64,000 nt of DNA from Brienomyrus brachyistius (GCF_023856365.1 NW_026042691.1:55358-119357); one strand, 5' to 3'. Shown: positions 43,091 to 54,690, counted from the stretch's first letter. Made by a program: numbers and translations. Notes: generated by a model not told the origin, from the sequence alone.

Positions 43091-43463
43091 CAGTGGCAGC
43101 GCCAGTGACTTAATGCTACAGGTGCTATAGGGGAGTGAGATTATTTAGAGCGGGTGCTTTAGCTTTTCAGCTTATGTAGATGCTGTATAGAAGCACACAG
43201 CACGATAAGCTACAGCATGGATAAAATATGATAAAATATGAAATTCTAACGTCTAGCTCACAGAGCCTCTATGTGTACTTTGAAGAAAAAATACACTACA
43301 AGTATGCTATAAAAACCGCAAAAATGTCTTACACAATATACAGATTTTACAGATAGTTAAAGAAAAAATGAAACCAATATTTTGGGGGTGCTGTGGGGGT
43401 ACTATGGTCATTGGAGGAGGAGCTAGAGCCCCCCCCCCAAGCTTTTCCCTGGTGCTGCCACTG
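43091..43463. mobile_element. hAT-type non-autonomous element with 8-bp target duplication
   Basis: Inverted ends CAGTGGCAGCGCCAGTG and CCCTGGTGCTGCCACTG enclose 373 bp. The flanking octamers are TTATTCAG on the left and TTGTTCAG on the right, a one-mismatch target-site duplication. No transposase frame is present. It lies in the intron after exon 3 of the chemerin-like gene. Confidence 0.75.
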
Positions 43464-43612
43464 TTGTTCAGATTAAAAGTAACCTTGTCATTAATAAACA
43501 GTACTCTGATCAAATTTTTGCATGTACAAACACAATCAAAGTTTAACCACATGTTTAGACACAATTCACACACCTGTTACATTTCCATAATGCTAAGACT
43601 CTCTACACTTAC

Positions 43613-44910
43613 TTCATCCACTTTCTTGTTTGGTACACAGTCAATTGATGGATGTGTAAGATTATTACCAGACCGTCTGCTGCAAACTCTACAGTTAATG
43701 AATGGCTGCAAAAACACACAGACACACAAAAACAGTATTTAAAGAGTGGTGGGCAATAAATACAGTGAGAGAAGGTGTAGTAAAGATATATCTAAAGATT
43801 TAAGGCAGAGCTGCTGGACTGCAGGGTTTAATGACACAGAACAATTTTAGAGGAAAGAGCTTCCAAAGCAGGGTCACCTTAAGGCTATATTATACAAAGC
43901 AAGTTCATCTAAAAGTATGAACAACAAATCCCGTTTAACTGAACACTGCTCTGTATTAAAATACTGTCCTCCGATCAAGCTAAGTGGTCCTGTAGTTCAC
44001 TATTTAAAGAGGTAAATTTAAAGGGTAATTCACACTGCGCATCTACCCTGCTCTGACCAGATTTAATTGCCCTTTCACCACAAAACACCACACTGCCATT
44101 TAAGGCTGATTTCAACTGCCTGGTAATCCAGCCTTTAAGCCTGTAAACCTACTAAAATTTGAGAATAAGGTGATGGAACTGGCTGTTTGAGGCCACCTAT
44201 CTATTTGTTACTTTATTGTTGGCTAACTTTCCTCCGCAGGGCATCAAAAAAGTTAACATGAACCTAAATTAATTTGCTAACTGATATGTCCAATGCTCAC
44301 AGTCACAGTGACTCTTTACTTACCCTCTTGTCCATGAAAATACAGTCAGCCCGATGGTCTGTTGCAGTTGACTTTGGACATTTTGTTGCTCTCAAGAGAA
44401 TCTCAATGTCAATGTATTCACTGCTGATCTAAATCACATAAACACGTTATATACAAAATTGCCTACAACTGTTTTAAAGGCAATATAACAAACAATAATC
44501 ACCCAAAAAATGGCAAACTGTCACAGACTTGACTGCAGCAGATTCAGAGAGAAACTGTGAGAAGGTAAAATTGACCAGGGCTGAGATATACAACCATCAC
44601 TTTCATTGTGAAGAGACATTAAGCATCATATGCATTGAAATTAAAACATCAAAATCAATGTGATTCTCATTAGTTCAGCTTGCAGATGATGAAAGTTTCA
44701 CACTTTTGTAAACACTTTCTCAGCAGTTACCTTCGGACGGCCCTGGATGTTATAGAAATTCATGTGCTGACGGGTTCCTTGATGAGCATTTTCGACTGCG
44801 AGTTTAATGGCCGTCTTGTAGAGTGCAGGGAGACTGTGGTAATCTTGCTGGGCCTCTGTGGAGATAAGCAGAGCTCCATAAGCCAAAACCAGAACCAGCA
44901 GGCGGGTCAT
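43613..44910 (-). CDS. chemerin-like protein, RARRES2-like, first three coding exons (partial)
   Basis: Chemerin is a secreted cystatin-fold chemoattractant and adipokine, activated by C-terminal cleavage and sensed by CMKLR1. Exons: 44910-44731 (ATG), 44428-44324, 43705-43613; all junctions are phase 0 with GT/AG sites, giving 126 codons. Exon 1 has a signal peptide (MTRLLVLVLAYGALLISTEA) and a helix-like segment with AIKLAVENAHQG. Exon 2 has IEILLRATKCPKS and a second cysteine (RADCIFMDKR). Exon 3 has FINCRVCSRRSGN and SIDCVPNKK. The spacing Cys, Cys, Cys-x2-Cys, Cys matches chemerin better than cathelicidin or SPP24, but the identification rests on pattern only. The C-terminal exon with the cleavage site was not found; the frame at 40729-40995 does not resemble it. 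Confidence 0.55.
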
Positions 44911-45049
44911 CTTCCTCTCAGCTTTGAAGGGAGAAGCAGGACTGAGGACACTGATCTGTGGTCCCCTTATCCAGCACGTCCAGGGGCGTGTCCTTCACCC
45001 GAAACAAACAGACCTTTGAACAACATTGGAAAACTCTTCAGGATGAATC

Positions 45050-45602
45050 GAGGCAGGTGGTCAAGTGGGTTTATTGTTATTTCAGCAATATACACAGTAC
45101 ACAGTGAAAGGAAACATTGTTCCTCCTGGACCACGGTGCAAGACAAAGAAGAAAAACAGAAACAACACAAGATGACACAAGTGCGGGCAAGATAGAACTA
45201 TACAGAGTGAAAGGAGCACAAACAGAGGGAGAAAGTGCAAGATAAACACAAGAGCAACAATACAATACTACAGGACAAGACAGCGCAGTCAAGAACACAG
45301 AGTGCAGCCAGAGCTAACCTGAATAGGGGCATCAAGGTTGCCAGGCAGGCAGAGAAACAGAAAATAGAGGTCTACTTCACATACAACAACCCACAGTGGG
45401 TGTGGCAGGGAATACAACACATTACAAACTTCAAAGGCAACAACACCGTCACTGTTAACAGCAACGCCCTTTTAGCAAAGGAGCTAAACAGCTTCTTTGC
45501 TCGTCTGGAGGAACACAGAGCAGACATAGCCACACTGCCCCCTCCCCCAATCTCCAGCACTCACAGACTCCCTCTGCAGGAACACCACGCGAGAAGGCAC
45601 AT
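45050..45602. mobile_element. L2-type LINE fragments (5' part of a split copy)
   Basis: Position 45060-45270 is an L2 3' UTR on the minus strand (CCAGGAGGAACAATGTTTCC). Position 45310-45590 on the plus strand encodes LINE reverse transcriptase linker motifs (LNRGIKVARQAEKQKIE, FARLEEHRAD). The plus-strand copy appears to resume at 46176 after a CR1 insertion. Confidence 0.6.
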
Positions 45603-46175
45603 TGCATCTCTAGGTGTGTGGAGTTTAAGACAAGGCAAGTGATGCTACGATAATATAATTCCTTGGTAAGACCCCACCTAGAATATTGTGTGCGGGTTTG
45701 GTTACCATACCTTAAGAAGGACATTGCTGCCTTGGAAAAGGTGCAACGTAGGGCAACGAGAATGATTCCTGGTCTTAGAGGAATGTCTAATGAGGAGAGG
45801 TTAGCTGAGCTGAATCTGTTTAGCCTCGAGCAAAGGAGACTAAGGGGGGACATAATCCAGGTGTTTAAGATTCTAACAGGTCTGGATGCTGTTCAGCCAA
45901 ATGGCTATTTCAATGTTAGTTTAAATACCAGAACTCGTGGCCATAAGTGGAAATTAGCTGGAGAACATTTTAAAACGAATTTGATGAAGCATTTCTGTAC
46001 ACAGCGTGTAGTTAGAGTATGGAATAGTCTTCCTGTTATTGTAACACAAGCTAAAACCCTGGGTTCTTTTAAATCAGAGCTAGATAAGATTTTTGAGCTA
46101 TTAGCTAAGTTCTCCTCAAAGGAGCTTGATGGGCCGAATGGCCTCCTCTCATTTGTAAATCTCTTTGGTTCTTAT
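45603..46175 (+). pseudogene. CR1-type LINE reverse transcriptase C-terminal end
   Basis: The frame reads RPHLEYCVRVWLPYLKKDI, then EKVQRRATRMIPGLRGMSNE and EQRRLRGDIIQVFKILTG, then LNTRTRGHKWKLAGEHF and WNSLPVIVTQAKTLGSFK. It ends in GATGGGCCGAATGGCCTCC and TTGGTTCTTATG, the typical 3' end of fish CR1-group LINEs. The 5' part of the reverse transcriptase is absent. It sits inside an L2 copy. Confidence 0.85.
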
Positions 46176-46300
46176 GAGTCAGCTTACAGAGATGAGGTCC
46201 AGAAACTGATAGGTTGGAGTTCAGCAAACAATTTGGCACTAAACAGCACAAAGACAAAGGAATCACTGACTTCAGGAAGGATGGAGGCGACACTGGCCTG
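46176..46300 (+). mobile_element. L2-type LINE fragment (3' part of a split copy)
   Basis: It encodes YRDEVQKLIGWSSANNLALN and STKTKE, the region after the catalytic YADD box in L2 elements. It continues the interrupted copy that precedes the CR1 insertion. Confidence 0.6.
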
Positions 46301-46699
46301 CCTAGATGGATGGATGGATGTTTTTATTGACATTGTAAGTACAATGAGATTTAGTTTGGAACGCGCCAGCAGCTACACAGTATATTTACAATTATATAGA
46401 TTGTGAGGCATAAAATAAGGTGTGAGTAATATAACATAACGACATAATATAAGTAATCATTAATTAATCATTACAGATGGTATGAGGTGTGAACCGCTAG
46501 GCTGCTATGGCATGTTTGGTATCAAACCGATGGAAAATCACTCCAGTTTCCAAATCTGGTCAGTGGTTACCACGAAAGTGAATATATCAAAAGTTACACC
46601 AGCCTAACGAAAATCATCAATACAAGGGAAATCACTCTGGTCATAAATCTCAAAAGGACTGATACAGACCCCCTTCCGAAAGCCCGCCAAATGGATGGT

Positions 46700-47330
46700 C
46701 AGCCATTGGTCCAGGAGTCGAATTCCTGGTCACTCCTATTCACGAACTTTACACTATAAAACCTGGCACCTCAGAACAAAGCCAGGAGAGGAGAAACAGA
46801 AGGGAGGAGAAAACAAAAGACCATCAGCACGAAGAGAGGCAGAGAACATCAGCCCAAGAGAAGAGAAGCCCACAAGAAGCCCTCCTGAAGCCTATCAGTG
46901 AAGACCCAGCTGGACAGAGAACTGCAACCAAGCCCAAGCTTCACCAGGAGAGGGAATCAGAGGGGCTCCACTCCAACAACCGCTGCAAACACCGCGCCTC
47001 CCTGAGTGCCATCACCCATCAGCTCATCAGCCTCCGCAACCAACTGCCAAGACCCCCCCCCCCCACTCTGCAACCAAGTAAACAAACTTCCTTTCATTTA
47101 TAACAACCTAAACTCCTATTCACCTGCTATATTACTTTAGGACAGTATTTCCACAAATTGCTTGCTTTGCAGAACAGTATTTTCCCTTTTAAGGTTACTC
47201 ATTTTAAATCTGGTCATTGCATTTTCATGATTACATTGTTTGTGTCCACTCCGTTATTTCGTGTTTATTGTTTGTTAGGTGTAATGTCTGTCTTATGTTA
47301 GTTATAGGAATAAATGCATGTCTTTTACAC
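46700..47330 (+). promoter_or_regulatory. LTR-like segment with TATA box and poly(A) signal
   Basis: ACTATAAAACCTGGCACC near 46752 looks like a retroelement TATA box. An AATAAA lies near 47309 before a T-rich stretch. The segment at 47208-47310 recurs at 50364-50458. Matching LTR ends were not found, so this is only suggestive. Confidence 0.3.
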
Positions 47331-48387
47331 AACTTCAGCCTCCGTTCATTGAGTGCTCACAAGAATCCCTGCCTGTGCGATCTACGCTCTGAAACCTCAA
47401 ATTCGCCTGAAATATCGCGAGACTCTCTCTCATTGGCCGTGAGGGGAGCTTCGCTACCGATCGTTTACATTACCTGGTGACGCAGCTCGTTGGACAAGCC
47501 TTCTATTCTAACCCAGGTTATTACGTGATACTGGTTATTAATGAGTTCCATTTAAGTCACACATTAACAGACTCACGGTGTTTCGCAATTGAGTTTGAGC
47601 CGACCATTCAGCATAAAAATTGGTTAATAATCACAAGGCACAAGGTTTAAACTTATTCTGAGCACACAATTTAAACTTTTTATGACCGAACGTGCAGTGA
47701 AGAAGCGCTACTGTGAACTGGTTGCAAAAGTCGCACTCATGGCAATCTGAAGGCATTTAAGCGGGATCATATGGGCTTATTATAGTTATTTTTATTTCTA
47801 TTATTAGTAGTTATATTATTTTGTTTTATTTTCGGTGATTTCATTGTAGTTCTTTCGTATTAAACTGCAGTAAACTTTAACCCTATGTCTGACGAGATTC
47901 TCAGATGTAGCGCTTTGTTTCCAGGTTCAATTCGGACGAGTGTCTCCGTTTCTATATATCCTGGGAGAGATCTCTCTATTAGCGAACGGGAATACTTGTT
48001 ATGAGGTTCTAACCTAAATTATGTTGCGCTTGGACATAAGACCGATAGCTTAGTTACCTATCAGGATCATACTCGTATGTGTGTGCCTGCTTTAGACAAA
48101 GCAAGTTTAACACAACTTTGCGCTGTGAGCCAAGTGTGTGTCATTTAGAAATTGGGAGTCTCCTGTGCTTGAGACCCACCGTGGTTAAGCACCATTTGCG
48201 ACGAGATATAGTGCACTCACAATTTAAATCTGTCGCCGTAACGCGTGCGCCGTCTCGCTTCAGTAATTGTTTTAAGGGGTTTTATACTGTGCAAGGCACA
48301 GAAGAAGGCCACAAGCAGCATGCGCATGCATTAAATGTGTGTGTCACTCATCTAGCGTCGGCAACCGCCTAGCTATATCTTTGGTTA

Positions 48388-49470
48388 CCTCTAGTGGTCA
48401 GGCATAGAACTACCACTCCATTTCGAAATTGCGCCTCTAGTGGCCAGGCATAGAACTACCACTCAATTTCGATATTGCGCCTCTAGTGGCCAGGCATAGA
48501 ACTACCACTCCATTTTGATTTTGCGCCCCCGGTGGTCAGGCATAGAACTACCACTCCATTTCGATATTGCGCCCCCGGTGGTCAGGCATAGAACTACCAC
48601 TCCAGTTCGAAATTGCGCCTCTAGTGGTCAGGCATATAACTACCACTCCATTTCGAAATCGCGCCTCTAGTGGTCAGGCATAGAACTACCACTCCATTTC
48701 GAAATTGGGCTTCTAGTGGTCAGGCATAGAACTACCACTCAATTTTGAAATTGCGCTTCTAGTGGCAAGCCATAGAAGTACTACTCCATTTCGAAATCGC
48801 GCCTCTAGTGGTCAGGCATAGAACTACCACTCCATTTCGATATTGCGCCCCCGGTGGTCAGGCATAGAACTACCACTCCATTTCGAAATTGCGCTTCTAG
48901 TGGTCAGGCATAGAACTACCACTCAATTTTGAAATTGCGCTTCTAGTGACAAGCCATAGAACTACTACTCCATTTCGAAATCGCGCCTCTAGTGGTCAGG
49001 CATAGAACTACTATTCCATTTCGTAATCGTGCCTCTAGTGGTCAGGCATAGAACTACCACTCCATTTCGAAATTGCGCTCCCGGTGGTCAGGCATAGAAC
49101 TACCACTCCATTTCGATATTGCGCCCCCGGTGGTCAGGCATAGAAGTACCACTCCATTTCGATATTGCGCCCCCGGTGGTCAGGCATAGAACTACCACTC
49201 CAGTTCGAAATTGCGCCTCCAGTGGTCAGGCATAGAACTACCACTCCATTTCAAAATCGCGCCTCCATTGGTCAGGCATAGAACTACAACTCCATTTCGA
49301 TATTGCGCCCCCGGTGGTCAGGCATAGAACTACCACTCCATTTCGAAATTGCGCTTCTAGTGGTCAGGCATAGAACTACCACTCAATTTTGAAATTGCGC
49401 TTCTAGTGGCAAGCCATAGCAGTGCCACTCCATTGAAATTGCACCTCTAGTGGTCCGCCATAGTAGGTTA
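48388..49470. repeat. 46-bp minisatellite (~23 units)
   Basis: The unit runs CCTCTAGTGGTCAGGCATAG, AACTACCACTCCATTT, CGAAATTGCG. Three head variants recur (CCTCTAGTGG, CCCCCGGTGG, CTTCTAGTGG), along with tail variants (GAAATTGCG, GATATTGCG, GAAATCGCG). The succession CCCCCGG, CTTCTAGTGGTCAGG, CTTCTAGTGGCAAGCC is repeated about ten units apart, which suggests a higher-order period. There is no spacer diversity, so it is not a CRISPR array. Each unit holds a phrase one base short of a CTCF core. Confidence 0.92.
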
Positions 49471-50249
49471 ACAACATCTGAGTTGGGTCTCTGGTGGTCA
49501 ACTGCGGTGATACAACACGCATAATTGGACACACAGGTTCTTGCCTGAAAGCAGGAATCAACTTCACGGACTAAATCAGTTTGATCACAATACATTAACA
49601 TCCAATTAGGTTATTGTTGCATAACTAATTGATGTTTACAATTGAATAAGAAACACAATTCATTTGGTTTGATTCCCGTTTAACCTTTTTGATTTATTTT
49701 AGGTTTTATTTCACCTTATGCTTTCATTCATTCCCTCTCCCCCAACAAGGGGACTTGCATAGAAGTTCAACCACTATTAACAACAGTAAACCAGTTACGT
49801 ACACAATCCCATCAGGAAGTCGTTTGGATGTGATCAGTTGAGCCCTTCGGGTGCTGGGTGCTTACCATTCGCTCTCTGTTGGTTGAGCTTGTCTGTGGCT
49901 CTGCTGTCACTGCTTGTGATCGTACAGTTTGTCAGAACCGAAGGGGAGTTCTCAGCAATTGGATGCCCAAAAGCGTGTCAGCCCGGCTACACCCACTGAC
50001 TCATTACGGGCAAGGCTGACAGGTACCTCAGGCGGTCATTACAACTTTTGAGCAGGACTTCGTTTAGGGTGAGTTCTGAGAACGGCCCTAGCTTGGACTC
50101 TCACTAGGGTGGGTGATACCTGAAGGCAATTTTGCCAGCCAATAAGCTGAGCTCCACCTGGGTTGTCTCAGTTGTGCATACAGAATACGCCCTTCCAAGT
50201 TAACATTGCTGGGGATCGGGGGAGTGGAAGCCGGACTCAGGCTTGCTTG
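49471..50249. other. no gene recognised
   Basis: No conserved frame or known repeat was identified. It is flanked by the 46-bp minisatellite and a CR1 fragment and may be internal sequence of an unrecognised element. Confidence 0.3.
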
Positions 50250-50362
50250 GCTGGGAGAATGATTCCTGGTCTTAGAGGAATGTTTAATGAGGAGAGGTTA
50301 GCTGAGCTGAATCTGTTTAGCCTCGAGCAAAGGAGACTAAGGGGGGACATAATCCAGGTGTT
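50250..50362 (+). pseudogene. short CR1-type LINE fragment
   Basis: It encodes MIPGLRGMFNEERLAELN and EQRRLRGDIIQV, almost identical to the copy at 45603-46175. It then joins directly to the segment shared with 47208-47310. Confidence 0.75.
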
Positions 50363-50455
50363 AAATCTGGTCATTGCATTACATTTTTTTTGTATCCACT
50401 CCTTTATTTCGTGTTTATTGTTTGTTAGGTGTAATGTCTGTCTTATGTTAGTTAT

Positions 50456-50610
50456 ATCCATCCATCCATTTTCCAAACTGCTTATCCTACTGGGTCGCGG
50501 GTGGTCCGGAACCTATCCCGGAATGTGGAATGGGCACGAGGCAGGGAACAATCCAGGATGGGGGGCAGCCCATCACAGGGCACACTCACACACAAATCGT
50601 GATTATATTA
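50456..50610 (-). mobile_element. SINE/LINE 3'-tail fragment with (ATCC)n
   Basis: ATCCATCCATCCATTTTCCA, then CTGCTTATCCTACTGGGTCG and GGGGGCAGCCCATCACAGGG is the tail shared with the full SINE at 62395-62690. The tRNA head is missing here. Confidence 0.65.
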
Positions 50611-50639
50611 TTGCACTATACTATATAAATAAAAAGTAA

Positions 50640-53600
50640 ACTTAATACCAGTTGTGGTAATAAAGTGCACAGAGAGTAAGAGAGAGTAGGGTTTCACATA
50701 AACGTATGTTCATTAGCATTTAGTATTCTGATGGCTTTGGGGTTAGAAGCTCTTATTAAATCTGGTTGTTCTGCAATGCATACTGCGGTAACGTTTACCA
50801 GAGGGCAGAAGTTCAAACATCTCATGTGCTGGGTGCGTGGGATCTTTTTTAAATATAATTATGCATATGTAGAACTAGGGATATGATCCTGTTAAGTATG
50901 ATAGTTCTGTCTCATTATTGCAGGATCGACATCCATAGTAACTGTGGTGATCTATCCATTTGTGTGCATGTCTGTGTGTGTGTGTGCGAGCGGGTATACC
51001 TATCCTACCCCATAGCGTGATAAATACCTGTTTTTTTTTTCCCTTATGGGGACCACGAAACTGAAAACCAGGAAAACTCTATTTTATAAAAATCTGTGAC
51101 TGCTGTGGAAAAACTAAAAATGCAAAACCTCTTTTATTTTGCTTGGTTACTTATGGTTATGGTTAGGGCAGGGTGGGGGTTAAGATTGTCATAGTTAGCG
51201 TTAGCATTTATCCAATAGAAGTCAATGAGCGGGCCCCATAAGGATAGGTATACCCTATGTGTGTGCATGTGTGTGTTTGTCCCATATTGCCTGGGCTTCA
51301 GGATACCTCATAACCCGGAACTTCATCAGAAGTAGTTAGAAAATGGATGAATGGATGGATGGATGGATGGATGGATGGATGGATGGACAGATCAATAAAA
51401 GTACAGAACATCCATTTTACAAAGAACCATCAACACTAAATGTATGCACTGGTCATGCTCCTGGAAATTAAACTTTTCTGAAAAGCAGCATGTTCATAAA
51501 TTAGCTGCTGTTATACCTTGGGGGAACAAATGCAGATGAAATTGTAAAACAAACTGCAGTGGCAAAACAGTTCTGGCTGCCTGTGCTGCCCTGCCTGCCC
51601 GCCCTCCTGCCCATTACGTCCTGCCTGTGCCACCCTCCTGCCTGCCCTCCTGCCTGTTTACGTCTTTCCTGTGTGCCCTGCTGCCAGTTATTCTGTATTT
51701 ACATCCGGACTTAACTAATTGAACCATATAAACCATATAAATCAGGACTTTGTTAACCTGACTTCTGCCCTGTGGAGGATGGGCTCCCCCTTTCACTCTG
51801 GTTCCTCCAAAGGTTTCTTACTATGACTGAGTTTATCCTTGCCAATGTCGCTTTCTAATTTTTCAGGCTAGATCTTGCTCACTGGGACAATTGGGCAGGG
51901 ACAAAGTAAAGTGCTTTGAGACAATGTAAGGCTATGAAAATGTACTATACAAAATAAAGTGAATTGACTTGAGTAATGTGGCACAAAGCAACCCTTCTTT
52001 GCCACAGGAAATGTCTGGTGCAATTTCTTTTTTAATTGTACATGTCAATTGCATAATACCCTAAACTAATTCATTATTATTTCTATTATTATCATCATCA
52101 TCAGTATTTCATTAGTATTCCATGGTATTTAGATTTTTCAGGAATCAGTGTGTGTACTGTATACTTTTTAATTTATTTGCACTATGTGTAGTGTCTCTGC
52201 AGCTGTATATACTTGCTGCATTATGCACAAGAACTTCCCTCAGGCATCAGTATAGTTAATCAAATGTAATATTTCTTGCTTGTTTATTAAGTTGTTTTAG
52301 GTATTTTGTGTGTTCCACTTAATTTAGTGTAATTAGTCCTAGTTGACTCAGGTTTAGTTAGATTTTTCCTTCTGTTGTTCCTCTGCATCATGCTACTGTC
52401 ATAAAATTTCAATGTCTTACCTAACTTAAGAGTTTTGTGCATTGTGTTTTGGAGAGAAAGAAATCATTACTTTTTTTCTTTAGATTCATCCACTGATTCT
52501 ATCACCTATGACACATTCCCCCTGAATATTTGTTTGTTTATTTATGTATTTGCTTGGGGGATGGAATTAACAAACAGAAATAACTGAATGAATCAGGGTA
52601 GTGAAAAACATTTATAAACTTATCATTTTGGTATTGGTACGATCCTGTTCTGGTTAGTTAGCCGAGGGAGTAAATCATCCGGAGTTTCATCTCTCAATCT
52701 CCTCCTACACCCACTCAGCATCACAGTATGGACTCCCCAATGCAACTGATCTGCACGTATTTGTACTCTGGGAGGAAATTGAAGCCCCCATAGGAAAAAC
52801 TCAAAGCCTACAGACATATGCACAAAACCAGGGGACATGCTCAGTTCTGCAGGCCTGGAAGTGTGAGAGAAGGCTATTTATTGAGTTTCCCCTCTGCCCC
52901 TGGTAAAGATGAAACATGCACAAGTCATTAAACACACATATACTTACATGAAAGTCTGACTGATACTGGAGCTTCCAGTGCCCGTAAACCAGGTACTGGG
53001 GTACTCCATTTCCTTCTTGATAATTAGCGCCATTGAAAAAAAAAACGGTGCTTTTCCTAATATTAACTGACTCTCAGACAAATGTACTGCTTGAAGACCC
53101 TGCCACTATTCGCATTTTCCAGCAGGAGTCACAAATCTTCATTGCATTCAGTTTATTCTCAGATGAGCTCATGCATGTTTCTATGTGCATCTTTACACTT
53201 AAACAAATACAGCTAACCTCTGTTGTTATATTCCATATATATTTGTCGTGACTGGCCTTTTTTCTCAAATGATGGATTTCTGAAACTAAAACTGACAGTA
53301 TTCTAAAATATTTATATTGCCACATCATCGACACATGTTCTAATATGACATAGCATTCCCCTGGACCATAGTGCGACTTAGAGACAAGATATAACATGCC
53401 CTTCACGGTAAAACACTAGATAGGTGCAACACTTAATGTCAACGTTGTCAATGTCAATGTTGACTTAATGTCAACGTTAAATTCATGGATTCGCAAATTA
53501 AGTAACACGGTTACAGTACAAAAACGAGCAGAGCTGTGTATGGCATGACTATCTCGCGGCGGCGACAAAATATGCTTATCCTTCTAATTATTCAGAAGAA

Positions 53601-53817
53601 AATATATTTGCAAGCACAGCCGTTCACGGCTTCCGTACAAAAAGCTGTCACTACGCTACAGGAAGAATACACGACCAATATAGGATTTACACAAGTCTGC
53701 TTCTTTTGTTTTATTTAGTAACAACTTTCACAAAAATTGACAGCAATACTGCTAAAAGTGCAGATCTGTTGCCAAATTAAATAAACAAAGAAATTAATCA
53801 TAAAAATATTCAAAGTA
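50640..53817. other. no gene recognised; repeats only
   Basis: It contains a (GGAT)n run at 51343-51387 and the dispersed fish repeat copy 2 at 51773-51960. A short exon-like frame on the minus strand at about 52940-53030 has a GTAAGT donor but no recognisable family and no acceptor. No other conserved sequence was identified. Confidence 0.35.
51773..51960. repeat. dispersed fish repeat, copy 2
   Basis: It shares GAGGATGGGCTCCCCCTTTC and AAAGGTTTCTTACTATGACT with copy 1 at 42735, and continues to AAGTGCTTTGAGACAATGTA and CTATACAAAATAAAGTGAAT. Confidence 0.6.
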
Positions 53818-53825
53818 TATACAGC

Positions 53826-53969
53826 CAGGGGCGCCACTAGCAATTTTGGGCCCTATGACAAAATATGAGGTTGGGCCCCCCTACCACACCCATTCAGATC
53901 TCTGGGGGCCCCTAAAGGGCGTGGGCCCTTAGAATTGTCCCAACTTTCCCCCCCTTAGCGGCGCCCCTG
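53826..53969. mobile_element. hAT-type MITE with perfect 8-bp target duplication
   Basis: A 144-bp element with ends CAGGGGCGCCACTAGC and TTAGCGGCGCCCCTG. The octamer TATACAGC is present on both sides (53818-53825 and 53970-53977), an exact 8-bp target-site duplication as hAT elements make. Internally it has GGGCCC-rich inverted sequence and no frame. Confidence 0.92.
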
Positions 53970-54501
53970 TATACAGCTAACCATTTCCAATCGAAAAGTA
54001 CATACAAGTCTCCAATATAAGTTATACAATGGAGCGCAGATAAAACTTTTAAATAGTAATTAACCAAACTATATAAAGAATACAAGTTTGAATACAGGTA
54101 ATTTGTATAAATTTTACTGTGTTCAGACTGAAAAATCAGCACCAGCCTTACACACATTGCAGTTCTGCTTTTTTCTTCTTTTAGCATAATTACCCGTTTC
54201 ACGTTCACGAGGCAGAAGATCCCTGCAAATGTGAAAATTCACAAGTAACAGGCACCATTAACCTCAAGCCATAACAGTCTGCTAGCCTGAACAATAGCAA
54301 ACTCTATGTATTACCAATTATTACGCAGGTTGTCACTTTATCAAATCATGACTGTTACTAAGAAGTGGGAGTGAAACGCGTGTCACGAGATCTCGCGATA
54401 TTACAACATGACGAGATTTCTCGTTGGAGCGAAAAGCCGTTTCACGAATGCGCTGCAAATGAGCTGCTGTAAATATGTCGGCATCTGACTAAATTACTAT
54501 A

Positions 54502-54690
54502 GTAGATACCCCAGACACTTTTGAATCTTTTGTGTGTCAGCATTTCGGGTGCCCGGCGGAAAATATAAATGGCGAAAGGGAGACAGACAAAACACGAACC
54601 ATCTGTAAGGACTGTAGAAAGCTAATGCCGCACACAGCGGCTAATGCTACTACTAACTACTATGCAAAGCCATTTGCAGCACCATCATAG
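54502..54690 (+). pseudogene. BED zinc-finger relic of a hAT/ZBED-type transposase
   Basis: A 62-codon open frame to TAG without a clear start. It reads SFVCQHFGCPAENINGE, then DKTRTICKDCRKLMPHTA and NATTN. This matches the first half of a BED finger (Cys-x2-Cys with preceding basic and T-x-C context). The distal histidine pair is lost, so zinc binding would fail. No further transposase domain follows. It could also be a fragment of a domesticated ZBED gene. Confidence 0.5.

Noticed and set aside
52940..53030. Exon-like minus-strand frame with GTAAGT donor
   Set aside because: The translated piece (GVPQYLVYGHWKLQYQSDF) vaguely recalls an immunoglobulin-type segment, but there is no acceptor, no cysteine pair and no further exon.
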